Assembly: GCF_024699965.1 (NCBI RefSeq)
Contig: NZ_JAJOMZ010000004.1
Location: 990,001 to 1,054,000, forward strand
DNA length: 64,000 bases
DNA from: Flavobacterium sp. J372
GTDB lineage: Bacteria; Bacteroidota; Bacteroidia; Flavobacteriales; Flavobacteriaceae
Direction of reading: 5' to 3'
Shown: positions 25,968-34,860 of the stretch, one piece after another
Layout: each line of letters starts with the position of its first letter
How positions within the stretch are numbered: position 1 is the stretch's first letter
Translations under genes and position numbers: made by a program
The notes under the pieces: generated by a model
The model's database searches: none
What the model saw: the letters and a program-made list of their open reading frames with translations, nothing else
What the model was told of the DNA's origin: nothing

Positions 25968-27653
25968 ATGGCAAAGATTATAACAATGCCGCGCCTTAGC
26001 GATACCATGACTGAAGGTACTGTAGCTACGTGGCTTAAAAAAGTGGGTGATAAAGTAAACGAAGGCGACATACTTGCAGAGATTGAAACTGACAAGGCCA
26101 CTATGGAGTTTGAAGCTTTTGATGCAGGTACACTGCTTTATATTGGTATTCAGGAAGGGGAGACTGCTGCGGTTGACTCAGTTCTTGCCATTATAGGTAA
26201 AGAAGGAGAAGATTATAAAGCGCTTCTTGAAGGCAAAGGCAGTGACGCTGTTGAAGCTGATAAAAAAGAAGAATCTAAGAAAGAAGAAAGTAAACCGGAA
26301 GCTAAAGAAGAGAAATCTGAAGAAAAACCGGCTGAAGATAAAAAAGCTGCACCGGCTTCATTACCTGACGGCGTGAAGGTGGTGACCATGCCGCGCCTTA
26401 GCGATACTATGACCGAAGGTACTGTGGCTACATGGCTTAAGAAAGTTGGCGATAAAGTAAGCGAAGGTGACATCCTTGCTGAAATTGAAACCGACAAAGC
26501 TACCATGGAGTTTGAATCATTCAACTCGGGTACACTGCTTTACATCGGTATACAGGAAGGGCAGTCGGCCCCGGTTGACAGCGTTCTTGCCATTATTGGC
26601 CCTGAAGGGACAGATGTAAGTGGCATTGCTGAAAATTATGGTAAAGACGGCGCTCCTGCTGAAAGCAAAGGTGAAGCTAAGTCTGACGATAAGATTAAGG
26701 AGCCTAAAGCAGAAGCTAAAGAAGAAAGTAAAGACGCTGCTCCTGCAAACAATGATGGCGGACGCGTATTTGCTTCACCACTTGCCCGCAAAATTGCTAA
26801 AGACAAAGGCGTAAATATCAATGATGTGAAAGGCTCAGGCGAGAACGGCCGCATCATTAAAAAAGATATCGAGAACTATACACCTGCTGCAGCCACACAA
26901 CAGGCTACTGCCACTGCAAGCGCTGAAGCTCCAACCAAAGCCGCTGCACCGGTATATGTACCGCAGGGTGAAGTTGCTACTGAAGAGGTGAAGAACAACC
27001 AGATGCGTAAAACCATTGCGCGCCGTTTGGCTGAATCGAAATACAGTGCACCGGAATACAGCCTTACGATTGAGCTTGACATGGATAATGCCATTGCAAG
27101 CCGTAATGTGATTAACGCTGTGCCGGATACTAAAGTTTCGTTTAACGATATGGTGATCAAGGCAAGCGCTATGGCGCTACGCAAGCATCCGCAGATAAAT
27201 ACGCAGTGGAAAGACGATGTTACTATTTATAATAAGCACATAAGCATTGGTGTTGCCGTAGCAGTTGAAGACGGCCTTGTTGTACCTGTACTTAAATTTA
27301 CTGATAACATGAGCCTGACACAGATTGGCGCATCAGTAAAAGACCTTGCAGGCAAGGCGCGTAATAAAAAGCTTACTCCGGCAGAGATGGACGGCAGTAC
27401 ATTCACTGTATCTAACCTGGGTATGTTCGGTATACAGGAGTTTACTTCGATTATCAACCAGCCAAACTCGGCAATACTTTCGGTAGGCGCTATTATACAG
27501 AAGCCGGTTGTGAAGAACGGGCAGATTGTTGTAGGCAATACCATGACAGTAACGCTTACCTGCGACCACCGTACGGTTGACGGCGCTACAGGTGCACAGT
27601 TCCTGCAAACGCTAAAACAATATATTGAAAATCCGGTGACAATGCTGGCATAA
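25968..27653 (+). CDS. pdhC: Pyruvate dehydrogenase E2 (dihydrolipoamide acetyltransferase), two lipoyl domains
   Basis: A 561-residue E2 with two tandem lipoyl domains (lipoyl lysines K43 and K177, both in ETDKATMEFE), each followed by a Lys/Glu/Ala-rich flexible linker. A peripheral subunit-binding domain follows (ASPLARKIAKDKGVNIND, about 267-305), then the acyltransferase core. The catalytic motif is DHRTVDG with H534 and D538. It transfers acetyl from lipoyl to CoA and forms the complex core. It overlaps no neighbour and is followed by a terminator; the partner E1 alpha is directly upstream. Confidence 0.96.
   Translation: MAKIITMPRLSDTMTEGTVATWLKKVGDKVNEGDILAEIETDKATMEFEAFDAGTLLYIGIQEGETAAVDSVLAIIGKEGEDYKALLEGKGSDAVEADKKEESKKEESKPEAKEEKSEEKPAEDKKAAPASLPDGVKVVTMPRLSDTMTEGTVATWLKKVGDKVSEGDILAEIETDKATMEFESFNSGTLLYIGIQEGQSAPVDSVLAIIGPEGTDVSGIAENYGKDGAPAESKGEAKSDDKIKEPKAEAKEESKDAAPANNDGGRVFASPLARKIAKDKGVNINDVKGSGENGRIIKKDIENYTPAAATQQATATASAEAPTKAAAPVYVPQGEVATEEVKNNQMRKTIARRLAESKYSAPEYSLTIELDMDNAIASRNVINAVPDTKVSFNDMVIKASAMALRKHPQINTQWKDDVTIYNKHISIGVAVAVEDGLVVPVLKFTDNMSLTQIGASVKDLAGKARNKKLTPAEMDGSTFTVSNLGMFGIQEFTSIINQPNSAILSVGAIIQKPVVKNGQIVVGNTMTVTLTCDHRTVDGATGAQFLQTLKQYIENPVTMLA
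25983..26563 (+). repeat. Duplicated lipoyl-domain coding sequence inside pdhC
   Basis: The segment coding MPRLSDTMTEGTVATWLKKV and the following ~40 residues occurs twice, about 402 bases apart (from 25986 and from 26388). The proteins are nearly identical but many third codon positions differ, so the duplication is old and maintained, not an assembly artefact. Confidence 0.85.
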
Positions 27654-27674
27654 TCCGCAACGTCATTTCAATAA

Positions 27675-27708
27675 AAACCCGCATCATTAGGTGCGGGTTT
27701 ATTTTTTA
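27675..27708 (+). terminator. Terminator between pdhC and gldA
   Basis: Stem AAACCCGCA / TGCGGGTTT with an 8-base loop and T-rich tails on both strands, so it can serve both convergent genes. Confidence 0.8.
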
Positions 27709-27717
27709 TCTCAGGAT

Positions 27718-28617
27718 TTATTTCTTCTTGGTCATCTCGCGGAACACTGCTTCAAGGTTTTTGTTTTTTTGGTTTAGCTGCAGGGTTTTCAGTCCGTTCT
27801 GCTGGGCAAAATCAAACAGGGCAGGGCGCATGTCCTTCGTGGTGCTGAATGTTAGCTCCCAAGTTAGGTCATGAACGTTCACCGCATTTACCAAATCAGG
27901 TAGTTGACTAAGTAATTGCTCTTCCACACGCAGGTCAAATTCAACCTCAATTACCTGCTCTTTATCAGCGGTAATATTTTTAAGTTTTTTATCGGTAACA
28001 ATCTTTCCGTTGTTTATGATTATGATACGGTCGCAAATCGCTTCTACCTCTTGCATAATGTGCGTGGAAAGAAAAACCGTTTTGTTCTTGCCAATGTTAC
28101 GGATTAGGTCGCGTATTTCGACAATTTGGTTAGGATCTAGGCCGGTGGTAGGCTCATCCAGTATAAGCACTTCAGGGTCGTGTAAAAGCGCCGTAGCGAG
28201 CCCTACACGCTGGCGATAACCTTTAGATAGTTCACCGATTTTTTTGTGTGCTTCCGGCGTAAGGCCTGTAAGCTGAATTACCTCATCAATACGCTGCTTG
28301 CCAACTTTATAAATGTCTGCATTAAAGGCAAGATACTCACGTACGTACAAATCCAGGTACAGCGGGTTATGCTCAGGCAGATAGCCAACAGACTTCTGCA
28401 CATTCTTTTGCGCCGATGACACATCATGCCCGTTTACCTCGGCAGTACCTTCATCGGTATTGAGGAATGTTGTAAGGATTTTCATCAATGTAGATTTACC
28501 GGCGCCGTTGGGGCCTAGGAATCCGACAATTTCGCCCTTATTTACAGAAAATGAAACAGCATCAAGCGCTTTTTGGGCGCCATAGCTTTTTGAAATATCC
28601 TTAACTTCAATAGACAT
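27718..28617 (-). CDS. gldA: Gliding motility ABC transporter ATP-binding protein GldA
   Basis: A 299-residue ABC ATPase: Walker A GPNGAGKST, signature LSKGYRQRVGLA, Walker B VLILDEPTTGLD and the H-loop STH. The start (MSIEVKDISKSYGAQKALDA), length and C-terminal extension fit GldA, which in F. johnsoniae works with GldF and GldG in gliding. GldF/GldG are not in the window. It has its own -7 box and sits after the queA terminator, so it is probably monocistronic. A generic ABC-2 ATPase is the alternative. Confidence 0.85.
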   Translation of the reverse strand: MSIEVKDISKSYGAQKALDAVSFSVNKGEIVGFLGPNGAGKSTLMKILTTFLNTDEGTAEVNGHDVSSAQKNVQKSVGYLPEHNPLYLDLYVREYLAFNADIYKVGKQRIDEVIQLTGLTPEAHKKIGELSKGYRQRVGLATALLHDPEVLILDEPTTGLDPNQIVEIRDLIRNIGKNKTVFLSTHIMQEVEAICDRIIIINNGKIVTDKKLKNITADKEQVIEVEFDLRVEEQLLSQLPDLVNAVNVHDLTWELTFSTTKDMRPALFDFAQQNGLKTLQLNQKNKNLEAVFREMTKKK

Positions 28618-28633
28618 GATAGCTTATTTTGAA

Positions 28634-28641
28634 CAAAAATA
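28634..28641 (-). promoter_or_regulatory. Promoter -7 box of gldA
   Basis: Minus strand TATTTTTG, 16 bases before the gldA start codon. Confidence 0.45.
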
Positions 28642-28674
28642 ACGAGAAAAGGGGAATGTTCGTGTACGTACAAT

Positions 28675-28702
28675 AAAAAAGCGGCTTATAATTAGCCGCT
28701 TT
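28675..28702 (-). terminator. Terminator of queA
   Basis: Minus strand AAGCGGCT, loop AATTATA, AGCCGCTT, then a T run. Confidence 0.8.
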
Positions 28703-28721
28703 AAATATTGCTATATGGGAT

Positions 28722-29771
28722 TTACAAAATCAACATCGCATCACCGTAAGAGTAGAAACGGTAGCCTTCTTTAATCGCTTCGTCATAGGCTTTACGCATA
28801 AGGTCATGGCCCATAAATGCCGATATCATCATCAGCAGGGTTGACTTCGGTGTATGGAAGTTGGTAACCATACAGTCAGCCACGCTAAAATCATATGGCG
28901 GAAAGATGAACTTGTTAGTCCAGCCTACATAAGGGTTAAGCGTTTTGTTTGAAGACACTGAACTTTCCATGGCGCGCATGGTTGTAGTTCCTATAGCGCA
29001 AACACGTTTTTTACCAAGTTTCGCTTTATTAACAACATCACAGGCCTGTTGTGTAATGATAAGCTCCTCGCTGTCCATTTTATGTTTTGAAAGGTCTTCC
29101 ACCTCAACCGGATTGAATGTGCCAAGGCCAACATGCAGTGTAATTTCAGCAAAGTCTATACCTTTTATCTCAAGCCTTTTCAGCAGGTGCTTAGAGAAAT
29201 GGAGGCCGGCAGTTGGTGCAGCTACAGCGCCCTCTTCTTTAGCATAAATTGTCTGATAACGTTCGGCATCTTCAGGAACCACTTCACGGTTTATGTACTT
29301 AGGGATAGGTGTTTCCCCTAATTCGTTCAGTTTCTTGCGGAATTCATCATACGAACCATCATACAGGAAACGAAGCGTACGGCCGCGAGATGTAGTATTA
29401 TCAATAACTTCAGCCACAAGAGAATCATCATCCCCAAAATACAGCTTATTTCCAATCCGTATTTTACGGGCAGGGTCAACCAGTACATCCCAAAGGCGCT
29501 GCTCGCTGTTCAATTCCCTTAATAGGAAAACTTCAATCCTCGCGCCGGTCTTTTCTTTGTTGCCATAAAGGCGTGCAGGGAAAACCCTGGTATTATTGAG
29601 TACCATAACATCACCTTCATCAAAATACTCAATGATGTCTTTAAAAAGTTTGTGCTCTATTGTGTTATCCTTCCTGTTTACTACCATAAGGCGGGCTTCG
29701 TCCCTGTTTTCAACAGGATATTCAGCAAGAAGTTCTTTAGGCAGGTTAAAATTGAAGTTTGATAATTTCAT
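28722..29771 (-). CDS. queA: S-adenosylmethionine:tRNA ribosyltransferase-isomerase
   Basis: A 349-residue enzyme that transfers ribose from SAM to the modified base in queuosine synthesis. ATG 29771 is used because the protein then begins with the family-typical [18 protein letters not shown]; a 10-residue longer form is possible. Signatures include [35 protein letters not shown] and [11 protein letters not shown]. It has its own promoter upstream, after aroA, and a terminator downstream. Other queuosine genes are not visible here. Confidence 0.94.
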   Translation of the reverse strand: MKLSNFNFNLPKELLAEYPVENRDEARLMVVNRKDNTIEHKLFKDIIEYFDEGDVMVLNNTRVFPARLYGNKEKTGARIEVFLLRELNSEQRLWDVLVDPARKIRIGNKLYFGDDDSLVAEVIDNTTSRGRTLRFLYDGSYDEFRKKLNELGETPIPKYINREVVPEDAERYQTIYAKEEGAVAAPTAGLHFSKHLLKRLEIKGIDFAEITLHVGLGTFNPVEVEDLSKHKMDSEELIITQQACDVVNKAKLGKKRVCAIGTTTMRAMESSVSSNKTLNPYVGWTNKFIFPPYDFSVADCMVTNFHTPKSTLLMMISAFMGHDLMRKAYDEAIKEGYRFYSYGDAMLIL

Positions 29772-29808
29772 GTTTATAAGGTGATTGCCGATTTGCGTCA
29801 ACCGGCTG

Positions 29809-29840
29809 CAAATATACTATCGTGAAACAGGCGTTGTCAA
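29809..29840 (-). promoter_or_regulatory. Promoter of queA
   Basis: Minus strand TTG (29838-29840) and TATATTTG (29809-29816) with a 21-bp spacer. Confidence 0.55.
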
Positions 29841-29869
29841 GTGTTTTGCAATATATTTATATAAACGGC

Positions 29870-31114
29870 TTATGTCGTTTCAGTTACAAACCCCAATACC
29901 TGCAAATCTTCCCAAAAATTCGGGTAAGATTTTGATACCACGTCTGCATCTTTTATTATAATCGGAGCTTTAACAGCAAGTGGGGCAAACGCCATGGCCA
30001 TACGGTGATCGTTGTAAGTTTCGATAGCAATATTTTCACTAATTTCTGCGCTAGTACTTAAAATAAGGCTGTTGCCTGTTATTGACACCTCGGCACCGCA
30101 TTTTTCAAGTTCAGTTTTTAATGCCGAAAGCCTGTCGGTTTCTTTGATTTTGAGGGTGTGTAACCCGGATAAATGGCAGCCTATCCCCATTCCGAAACAG
30201 GTAATTGCTATTGTCTGAGCGATGTCAGGAGTGTTGTTAAGATCTAGATGTAGCGTATCGGGTTTTGGGTTTGATGCTTTGGTGAGGATGACGGTGTTTC
30301 CGGTAAAAGTTGTTTCCACACCAAAAGCTTCATAGATTGTTGCTACAGCGCTGTCGCCCTGCAAGCTGTTCGCCCTGAATGATGCCAGCTTTACTGATGT
30401 GCCGATATCCGAAAGTGCTATGATAGAATAATAATAAGATGCCGAACTCCAGTCGCTTTCAATTATGATTTCAGATTGATGATTTAAGATTTCAGATTTA
30501 GGGGAAATTATAATTTTCTTTCCTGAAAAATTTACGGTGAAACCCAATTCACGCAAAAGGTTTACAGTCATTTCCAGGTACGGGCGCGACGTGATTTCAC
30601 CATCAAGCTGTAATTCTAAACCATTTTTAAGTTTTGGAGCTATTAGCAGCAATGCCGTTATATATTGGCTGCTTACATTAGCATTGATGCTGATTTTGCC
30701 GCCTTCCAGCCTTTTGCCTTTTATTTTTAACGGAGGATAACCTTCGAGACCCGAATATTCTATTTCGGCACCCAAAGCTCTGAGCGCATCAACCAAAACA
30801 CCTATTGGGCGTTCCTGCATCCTCTGTGAGCCGGAGATTGTAACTTCCCGGCCTTCCCGCTGCGCAAAGTAAGCGGTAAAAAAACGCATGGCCGTACCTG
30901 CATGATGTACATCAATAAAATCAGAATCAGATAATAATGCCGCTCTCATCACGGCGCTATCATCTGATTCTGATGCATTTTTTATTTTGATGGAAGGGTA
31001 TGAAGGGTATAGGGCCTGCAACAGCAATAGGCGGTTTGTTTCGCTCTTGGAGCCGCTTATAGCAATCGATTTACCTGAAATCAAGCCATTCGGAAGGCTT
31101 ACCCTTAAATTCAT
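29870..31114 (-). CDS. aroA: 3-phosphoshikimate 1-carboxyvinyltransferase (EPSP synthase)
   Basis: A 414-residue shikimate-pathway enzyme joining shikimate-3-phosphate and PEP. The N-terminal SGSKSETNRLLLLQALY, the HAGTAMRFF segment (usually GNAGTAMRF), QERPIGVLVDALRALG, and the C-terminal KETDRLSALKTELEKCGAE and YNDHRMAMAFAPLA are family hallmarks. It directly abuts the MazG-like gene with no gap and lies in a minus-strand run that also holds DAHP synthase/chorismate mutase, the first enzyme of the pathway. Confidence 0.94.
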   Translation of the reverse strand: MNLRVSLPNGLISGKSIAISGSKSETNRLLLLQALYPSYPSIKIKNASESDDSAVMRAALLSDSDFIDVHHAGTAMRFFTAYFAQREGREVTISGSQRMQERPIGVLVDALRALGAEIEYSGLEGYPPLKIKGKRLEGGKISINANVSSQYITALLLIAPKLKNGLELQLDGEITSRPYLEMTVNLLRELGFTVNFSGKKIIISPKSEILNHQSEIIIESDWSSASYYYSIIALSDIGTSVKLASFRANSLQGDSAVATIYEAFGVETTFTGNTVILTKASNPKPDTLHLDLNNTPDIAQTIAITCFGMGIGCHLSGLHTLKIKETDRLSALKTELEKCGAEVSITGNSLILSTSAEISENIAIETYNDHRMAMAFAPLAVKAPIIIKDADVVSKSYPNFWEDLQVLGFVTETT

Positions 31115-31441
31115 TTATTTTAGTTTTTCGTTGTTGTGGTGGCGGTCATGGTCACGCTTGCTTTTCAGGGCCATCTTTTTGTCAAAAGCCTCCTGAAGGT
31201 TAACACCAGTCTGGTTGGCCAGGCACAGTACTACGAAAACTACATCGGCAAGCTCTTCCCCCAAGTCTTTGTTTTTGTCGCTTTCCTTTTCACTCTGTTC
31301 GCCATATCTGCGGGCAATGATGCGGGCAACTTCACCAACTTCTTCCGTAAGCTGGGCCATGTTGGTAAGTTCGTTAAAATAGCGCACACCGTGCTCATTT
31401 ATCCAGCTGTCTACCTCAAGCTGGGCATTTTGTATGTTCAT
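31115..31441 (-). CDS. MazG-like nucleotide pyrophosphohydrolase
   Basis: A 108-residue all-alpha NTP pyrophosphatase of the MazG/dUTPase-like superfamily. The metal-binding acidic motifs are LTEEVGEVARIIARR and LGEELADVVFVVLCLA. It probably hydrolyses non-canonical or excess (d)NTPs (housecleaning). The stop touches the aroA start, and the start overlaps the dtd stop by one base, so all are likely translated from one mRNA. The exact nucleotide substrate is unknown. Confidence 0.88.
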   Translation of the reverse strand: MNIQNAQLEVDSWINEHGVRYFNELTNMAQLTEEVGEVARIIARRYGEQSEKESDKNKDLGEELADVVFVVLCLANQTGVNLQEAFDKKMALKSKRDHDRHHNNEKLK

Positions 31442-31893
31442 TACTCTTTATTTTTAGTATCGATAATTATTGTTACGGGTCCGTCATTTAATAAGGCCAT
31501 TTTCATATCGGCGCCAAACTCACCGGTTTGTATTGGCTTGCCTAAGTCTTTCTCAATTCTCTTTATAAAAACCTCATAAATTGGAACTGCCACCTTCGGC
31601 CCGGCGGCTTTTATGTATGATGGTCGGTTGCCTTTTTTGGTTTGGGCGTGAAGTGTGAACTGGCTTACAACAATAATATCACCATCAACATCCTGCACAG
31701 ATAAATTCATGACGCCGGCATCATCGCTAAAAATACGCAGCTTTACAATTTTAGCGGAAAGCCATTCAATGTCTTCTTGCGTATCTGCTTCTTCAATTCC
31801 CAACAAAATCAAAAGCCCTTTGCCAATTTTTGATTTTACCTTACCGTTGATGGTGACAGATGCTTCGGTTACACGTTGTATTACAGCCCGCAT
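31441..31893 (-). CDS. dtd: D-aminoacyl-tRNA deacylase
   Basis: A 150-residue proofreading enzyme that removes D-amino acids mischarged onto tRNA. It begins MRAVIQRVTEASV and shows the two active-site motifs SQFTL and NDGPVT (usually NxGP-T). It is overlapped by one base on each side by the MazG-like and rsgA genes, a translationally coupled quality-control set. Confidence 0.95.
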   Translation of the reverse strand: MRAVIQRVTEASVTINGKVKSKIGKGLLILLGIEEADTQEDIEWLSAKIVKLRIFSDDAGVMNLSVQDVDGDIIVVSQFTLHAQTKKGNRPSYIKAAGPKVAVPIYEVFIKRIEKDLGKPIQTGEFGADMKMALLNDGPVTIIIDTKNKE

Positions 31894-32861
31894 TATATAG
31901 GGTCATTAGTTTTTTCATCACCGTAAATATCGGTACGGTAGTGTTCGTCTTCACCTTCAAGAATCTGCAGGTAACTTCGGTATCGCGACCATGCAATTTC
32001 ATCATTCTCCAGTGCTTCTTTCACGGCGCAGTGTGGCTCTTCTTTATGCAGGCAGTTATTGAATTTACATTGGTCTTTCAATGCAAAGAATTCAGGGAAG
32101 TAATCGCCAACCTCATCTTTTTCCATATCTACCACGCCAAAGCCGCGTATACCGGGCGTATCAATAATTTTCGCGCCAAAGTCAAGGTCAAACATTTCCG
32201 CAAAAGTGGTGGTGTGTTGTCCCTGAGAATGCTGCTCAGAAATCTCTTTAGTTTTAAGATTTAGGTCAGGCTGGAGTGCGTTTACCAGGGTAGACTTACC
32301 CACACCCGAATGGCCAGAGAACATGCACACATTACCTTTCATTTCCTCGATAAGCTTGTCTATTCCTTTATGTTCTGTCGATGATATCCGCAGGCATTTA
32401 TAACCAATCCTGTCATAGATGAACTGCAGGTACAGCTGTTCATCAAGCATAGTATCATCAAACGTATCAATCTTATTGAAAACTAAGATTGCCTCAATGC
32501 CATATGCTTCAGCTGTTACAAGAAACCTGTCGATGAAACTTGTTGTGGTAGGAGGGTTGTTTATTGTTACCAGTAAAAAAAGCTTGTCAATATTACTGGC
32601 AATGATATGCACCTGCTTAGAGAGGTTTACCGATTTACGGATGATATAATTCTTCCGCTCATGTATTTTTGTAATAACGCCGGTTATGGCATCGCTCTTC
32701 TCGTCAAGTTCAAAATCTACTATATCACCCACCGCAACAGGATTAGTGCTCTTGATGCCTTTCATCCTGAATTTTCCCTTGATGCGGCAGTCATATACTT
32801 CGCCCTCTTCCGTTTTTACAGTGTACCAGCTCCCGGTAGATTTATAAACAAGTCCTGTCAT
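31893..32861 (-). CDS. rsgA: Ribosome small-subunit-dependent GTPase A
   Basis: A 322-residue late-stage 30S assembly GTPase. ATG 32861 is chosen because the OB-fold starts there (MTGLVYKSTGSWYTVKT); the frame extends 33 residues further into the region between genes without similarity. It is circularly permuted: NKID (G4) comes first, then P-loop GHSGVGKSTLVNAL and DTPGIRGFG. The zinc-binding end has CKFNNCLHKEEPHCAV. It follows DAHP synthase/chorismate mutase by 16 bases. Confidence 0.94.
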   Translation of the reverse strand: MTGLVYKSTGSWYTVKTEEGEVYDCRIKGKFRMKGIKSTNPVAVGDIVDFELDEKSDAITGVITKIHERKNYIIRKSVNLSKQVHIIASNIDKLFLLVTINNPPTTTSFIDRFLVTAEAYGIEAILVFNKIDTFDDTMLDEQLYLQFIYDRIGYKCLRISSTEHKGIDKLIEEMKGNVCMFSGHSGVGKSTLVNALQPDLNLKTKEISEQHSQGQHTTTFAEMFDLDFGAKIIDTPGIRGFGVVDMEKDEVGDYFPEFFALKDQCKFNNCLHKEEPHCAVKEALENDEIAWSRYRSYLQILEGEDEHYRTDIYGDEKTNDPI

Positions 32862-32877
32862 ACGGTAAAGATAGTCA

Positions 32878-33963
32878 TTACTCCTTATTGATAATTTGCT
32901 CCTGATGGTTAATGCTCTCCTGGTGGATTGCCCTGAAAAGCTTAAGTATAAAATCTTCACCTAAATTTTGTGCCTGGCCTTCGCGTTGCATTTTTTCGAG
33001 GATAGATTTCCAGCGGTTGGTTTGCAAAACCGTAACATTGCAGTCTTTTTTAAGCCGGCCTATCTCATCGGCAATCTGCATCCGTTTTGCAAGAAGTTCA
33101 ATTAGCTGGGTATCCTGTACATCAATTTGCCTCCGAAGTTTTTCCAGTTCACTGTTAAAGGCTTCTGTCTCATTAGTCTGCTCACGCAGTACTAGTTTAT
33201 CCATTATTTCTGCAAGCCTTGCAGGAGTCACCTGCTGCGCCGCATCACTCCAGGCTGCATCAGGCTCAGGGTGTGTTTCAATCATCAGGCCGTCATAATT
33301 CAGGTCAAGAGCCTGCTGAGATACCTGCTGAATAAGTTCGCGCCTGCCCGTAATATGGCTGGGGTCACAAAAAATCGGCAGGTGCGGAAAACGCTGGTGC
33401 AACTCAATCGGCAGTTGCCATTCAGGCTCATTGCGATATTTGGTTTTTTCGTAAGTTGAAAAACCGCGGTGTATCACGCCAAGTTTTTTAATTCCGGCGT
33501 TGTAAAGCCTCTCCAGGCCGCCAATCCATAACGCGAGGTCGGGGTTTACAGGGTTTTTAAGCAATACAATTTTATCAGTATTAGCAAGCGCATCGGCTAT
33601 TTCCTGAACCACGAAGGGATTTACGGTGGTCCGCGCGCCTATCCATAATACATCAATATCATGCTCAAGCGCCAGTTTTATATGGTTGGCATTGGCTACC
33701 TCAACTGCCATTAGCATACCCGTTTCGGCTTTCGCTTTTTGCAGCCATTTCAGGCCTATGGCTCCAACACCTTCAAAACCGCCGGGGCGGGTACGTGGTT
33801 TCCATATTCCTGCACGGAAAATTTTTATACCTGCAGCTTTAAGCTGCCGGGCAGTTTCAAGCACCTGCTCTTCGGTTTCGGCACTGCACGGGCCTGCAAT
33901 AATCAATGGCCTATGCTGATGCAGGTCATCAAGCCATCGGCGTAATGTAGTGTCATTTTCCAT
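32878..33963 (-). CDS. Bifunctional DAHP synthase / chorismate mutase (type II)
   Basis: A 361-residue fusion. The N-terminal ~260 residues are a KDPG/DAHP-type synthase (IIAGPCSAETEEQ, KPRTRPGGFEG, FCDPSHITGRRE), making DAHP from PEP and erythrose-4-phosphate. The C-terminal ~90 residues form an AroQ-type all-helical chorismate mutase (LRRQIDVQDTQLIELLAKRM). The mutase domain leads to prephenate and may give feedback control. ATG 33963 is used because it begins just after a good promoter. The downstream genes rsgA to aroA are probably on the same transcript. Confidence 0.92.
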   Translation of the reverse strand: MENDTTLRRWLDDLHQHRPLIIAGPCSAETEEQVLETARQLKAAGIKIFRAGIWKPRTRPGGFEGVGAIGLKWLQKAKAETGMLMAVEVANANHIKLALEHDIDVLWIGARTTVNPFVVQEIADALANTDKIVLLKNPVNPDLALWIGGLERLYNAGIKKLGVIHRGFSTYEKTKYRNEPEWQLPIELHQRFPHLPIFCDPSHITGRRELIQQVSQQALDLNYDGLMIETHPEPDAAWSDAAQQVTPARLAEIMDKLVLREQTNETEAFNSELEKLRRQIDVQDTQLIELLAKRMQIADEIGRLKKDCNVTVLQTNRWKSILEKMQREGQAQNLGEDFILKLFRAIHQESINHQEQIINKE

Positions 33964-33977
33964 ATTTATCATCAGCA

Positions 33978-34009
33978 CAAATTTACAGCAATAAATTTGT
34001 GGCGGGCAA
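33978..34009 (-). promoter_or_regulatory. Promoter of the DAHP synthase operon
   Basis: Minus strand TTG (34007-34009) and TAAATTTG (33978-33985) with a 21-bp spacer, 14 bases before the start codon. Confidence 0.6.
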
Positions 34010-34042
34010 TAAATTTGGGTTGATAAGTTATATCAGCACATC

Positions 34043-34774
34043 TTAGTTGGCTTGGTAGGCCAGCTTAACAGTGATATTGGCAGTTTTCTTTTTAGATGAA
34101 GTATTAAATGAGCCGCCCCATGAATATTCTTCAGATGAGTTCTGGGCAATAATCTGGAAAACGCCCATTTCGCTTTTCTTGAGGCTTCCAAGAGATGAGC
34201 CTGCATTTTCTGCAATGCTTTCTGCCCTGGCGTGTGCATCTTTTGTAGCTTCAGCAATCATTTTTATCTTTAGTTCGGCCAGTTTTGTATAATAATATTC
34301 AGGAGGTGTCGAGTAAAACTCGACGCCTGAATTTATTAGTTGTGTGACCTCACGTGATATGTTTTCTACCTTGTCAACTTCTTTTGACTCTATCGTCACA
34401 GTCTGCGAAAGCGAAAATCCGCTAAAGGTTTGCTGCCTTACGCTGCCGTTCTCGCCATACTCATAGTTAAATTCTTTGTTTATTGACACAGCCGAAAAAA
34501 CAATTTCTTCCGGCTTGATTCCTTTTGAAGTAAGATATTGTTTTATTACCTCACGGTCCTGGTCAAGTGCCGAGTATGCGTCTTTCAGGGCATAGCTCTT
34601 GCGCGTAAAAGACCCGCTCCATACAATAAGGTCAGATACAAAATCCTGCTTGCCCAAACCTGTAACACTAATAGTGTCATTTGCCTGGTTGCGATTTTTA
34701 AAAGCATTTGAAAACAAATATGCTGCAATTACAACGGCAAGTGCAGCAACAATGGTGTGGGTTAGGTATTTCAT
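34043..34774 (-). CDS. SIMPL (DUF541) domain protein
   Basis: A 243-residue envelope protein with one N-terminal membrane anchor or signal (THTIVAALAVVIAAYLFSNA) and a SIMPL/DUF541 domain (ISVTGLGKQDFVSDLIVWSG, DAHARAESIAENAG). Family members are periplasmic oligomers linked loosely to stress and signalling; no reaction is known. ATG 34774 is preferred over one 8 codons upstream because it starts right at the membrane segment. The gene is divergent from kynU. Confidence 0.87.
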   Translation of the reverse strand: MKYLTHTIVAALAVVIAAYLFSNAFKNRNQANDTISVTGLGKQDFVSDLIVWSGSFTRKSYALKDAYSALDQDREVIKQYLTSKGIKPEEIVFSAVSINKEFNYEYGENGSVRQQTFSGFSLSQTVTIESKEVDKVENISREVTQLINSGVEFYSTPPEYYYTKLAELKIKMIAEATKDAHARAESIAENAGSSLGSLKKSEMGVFQIIAQNSSEEYSWGGSFNTSSKKKTANITVKLAYQAN

Positions 34775-34860
34775 GACATTTTTATTGTAAAAATACATTT
34801 TTCAGCATAACGTGGTACTGCCATATTTAGTATTTTTACCCACACAACAAACAAACAGAC

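Noticed and set aside
25983..26563. Tandem duplication in pdhC as an assembly error
   Set aside because: The two copies differ at many synonymous positions and two lipoyl domains are normal for E2 enzymes.
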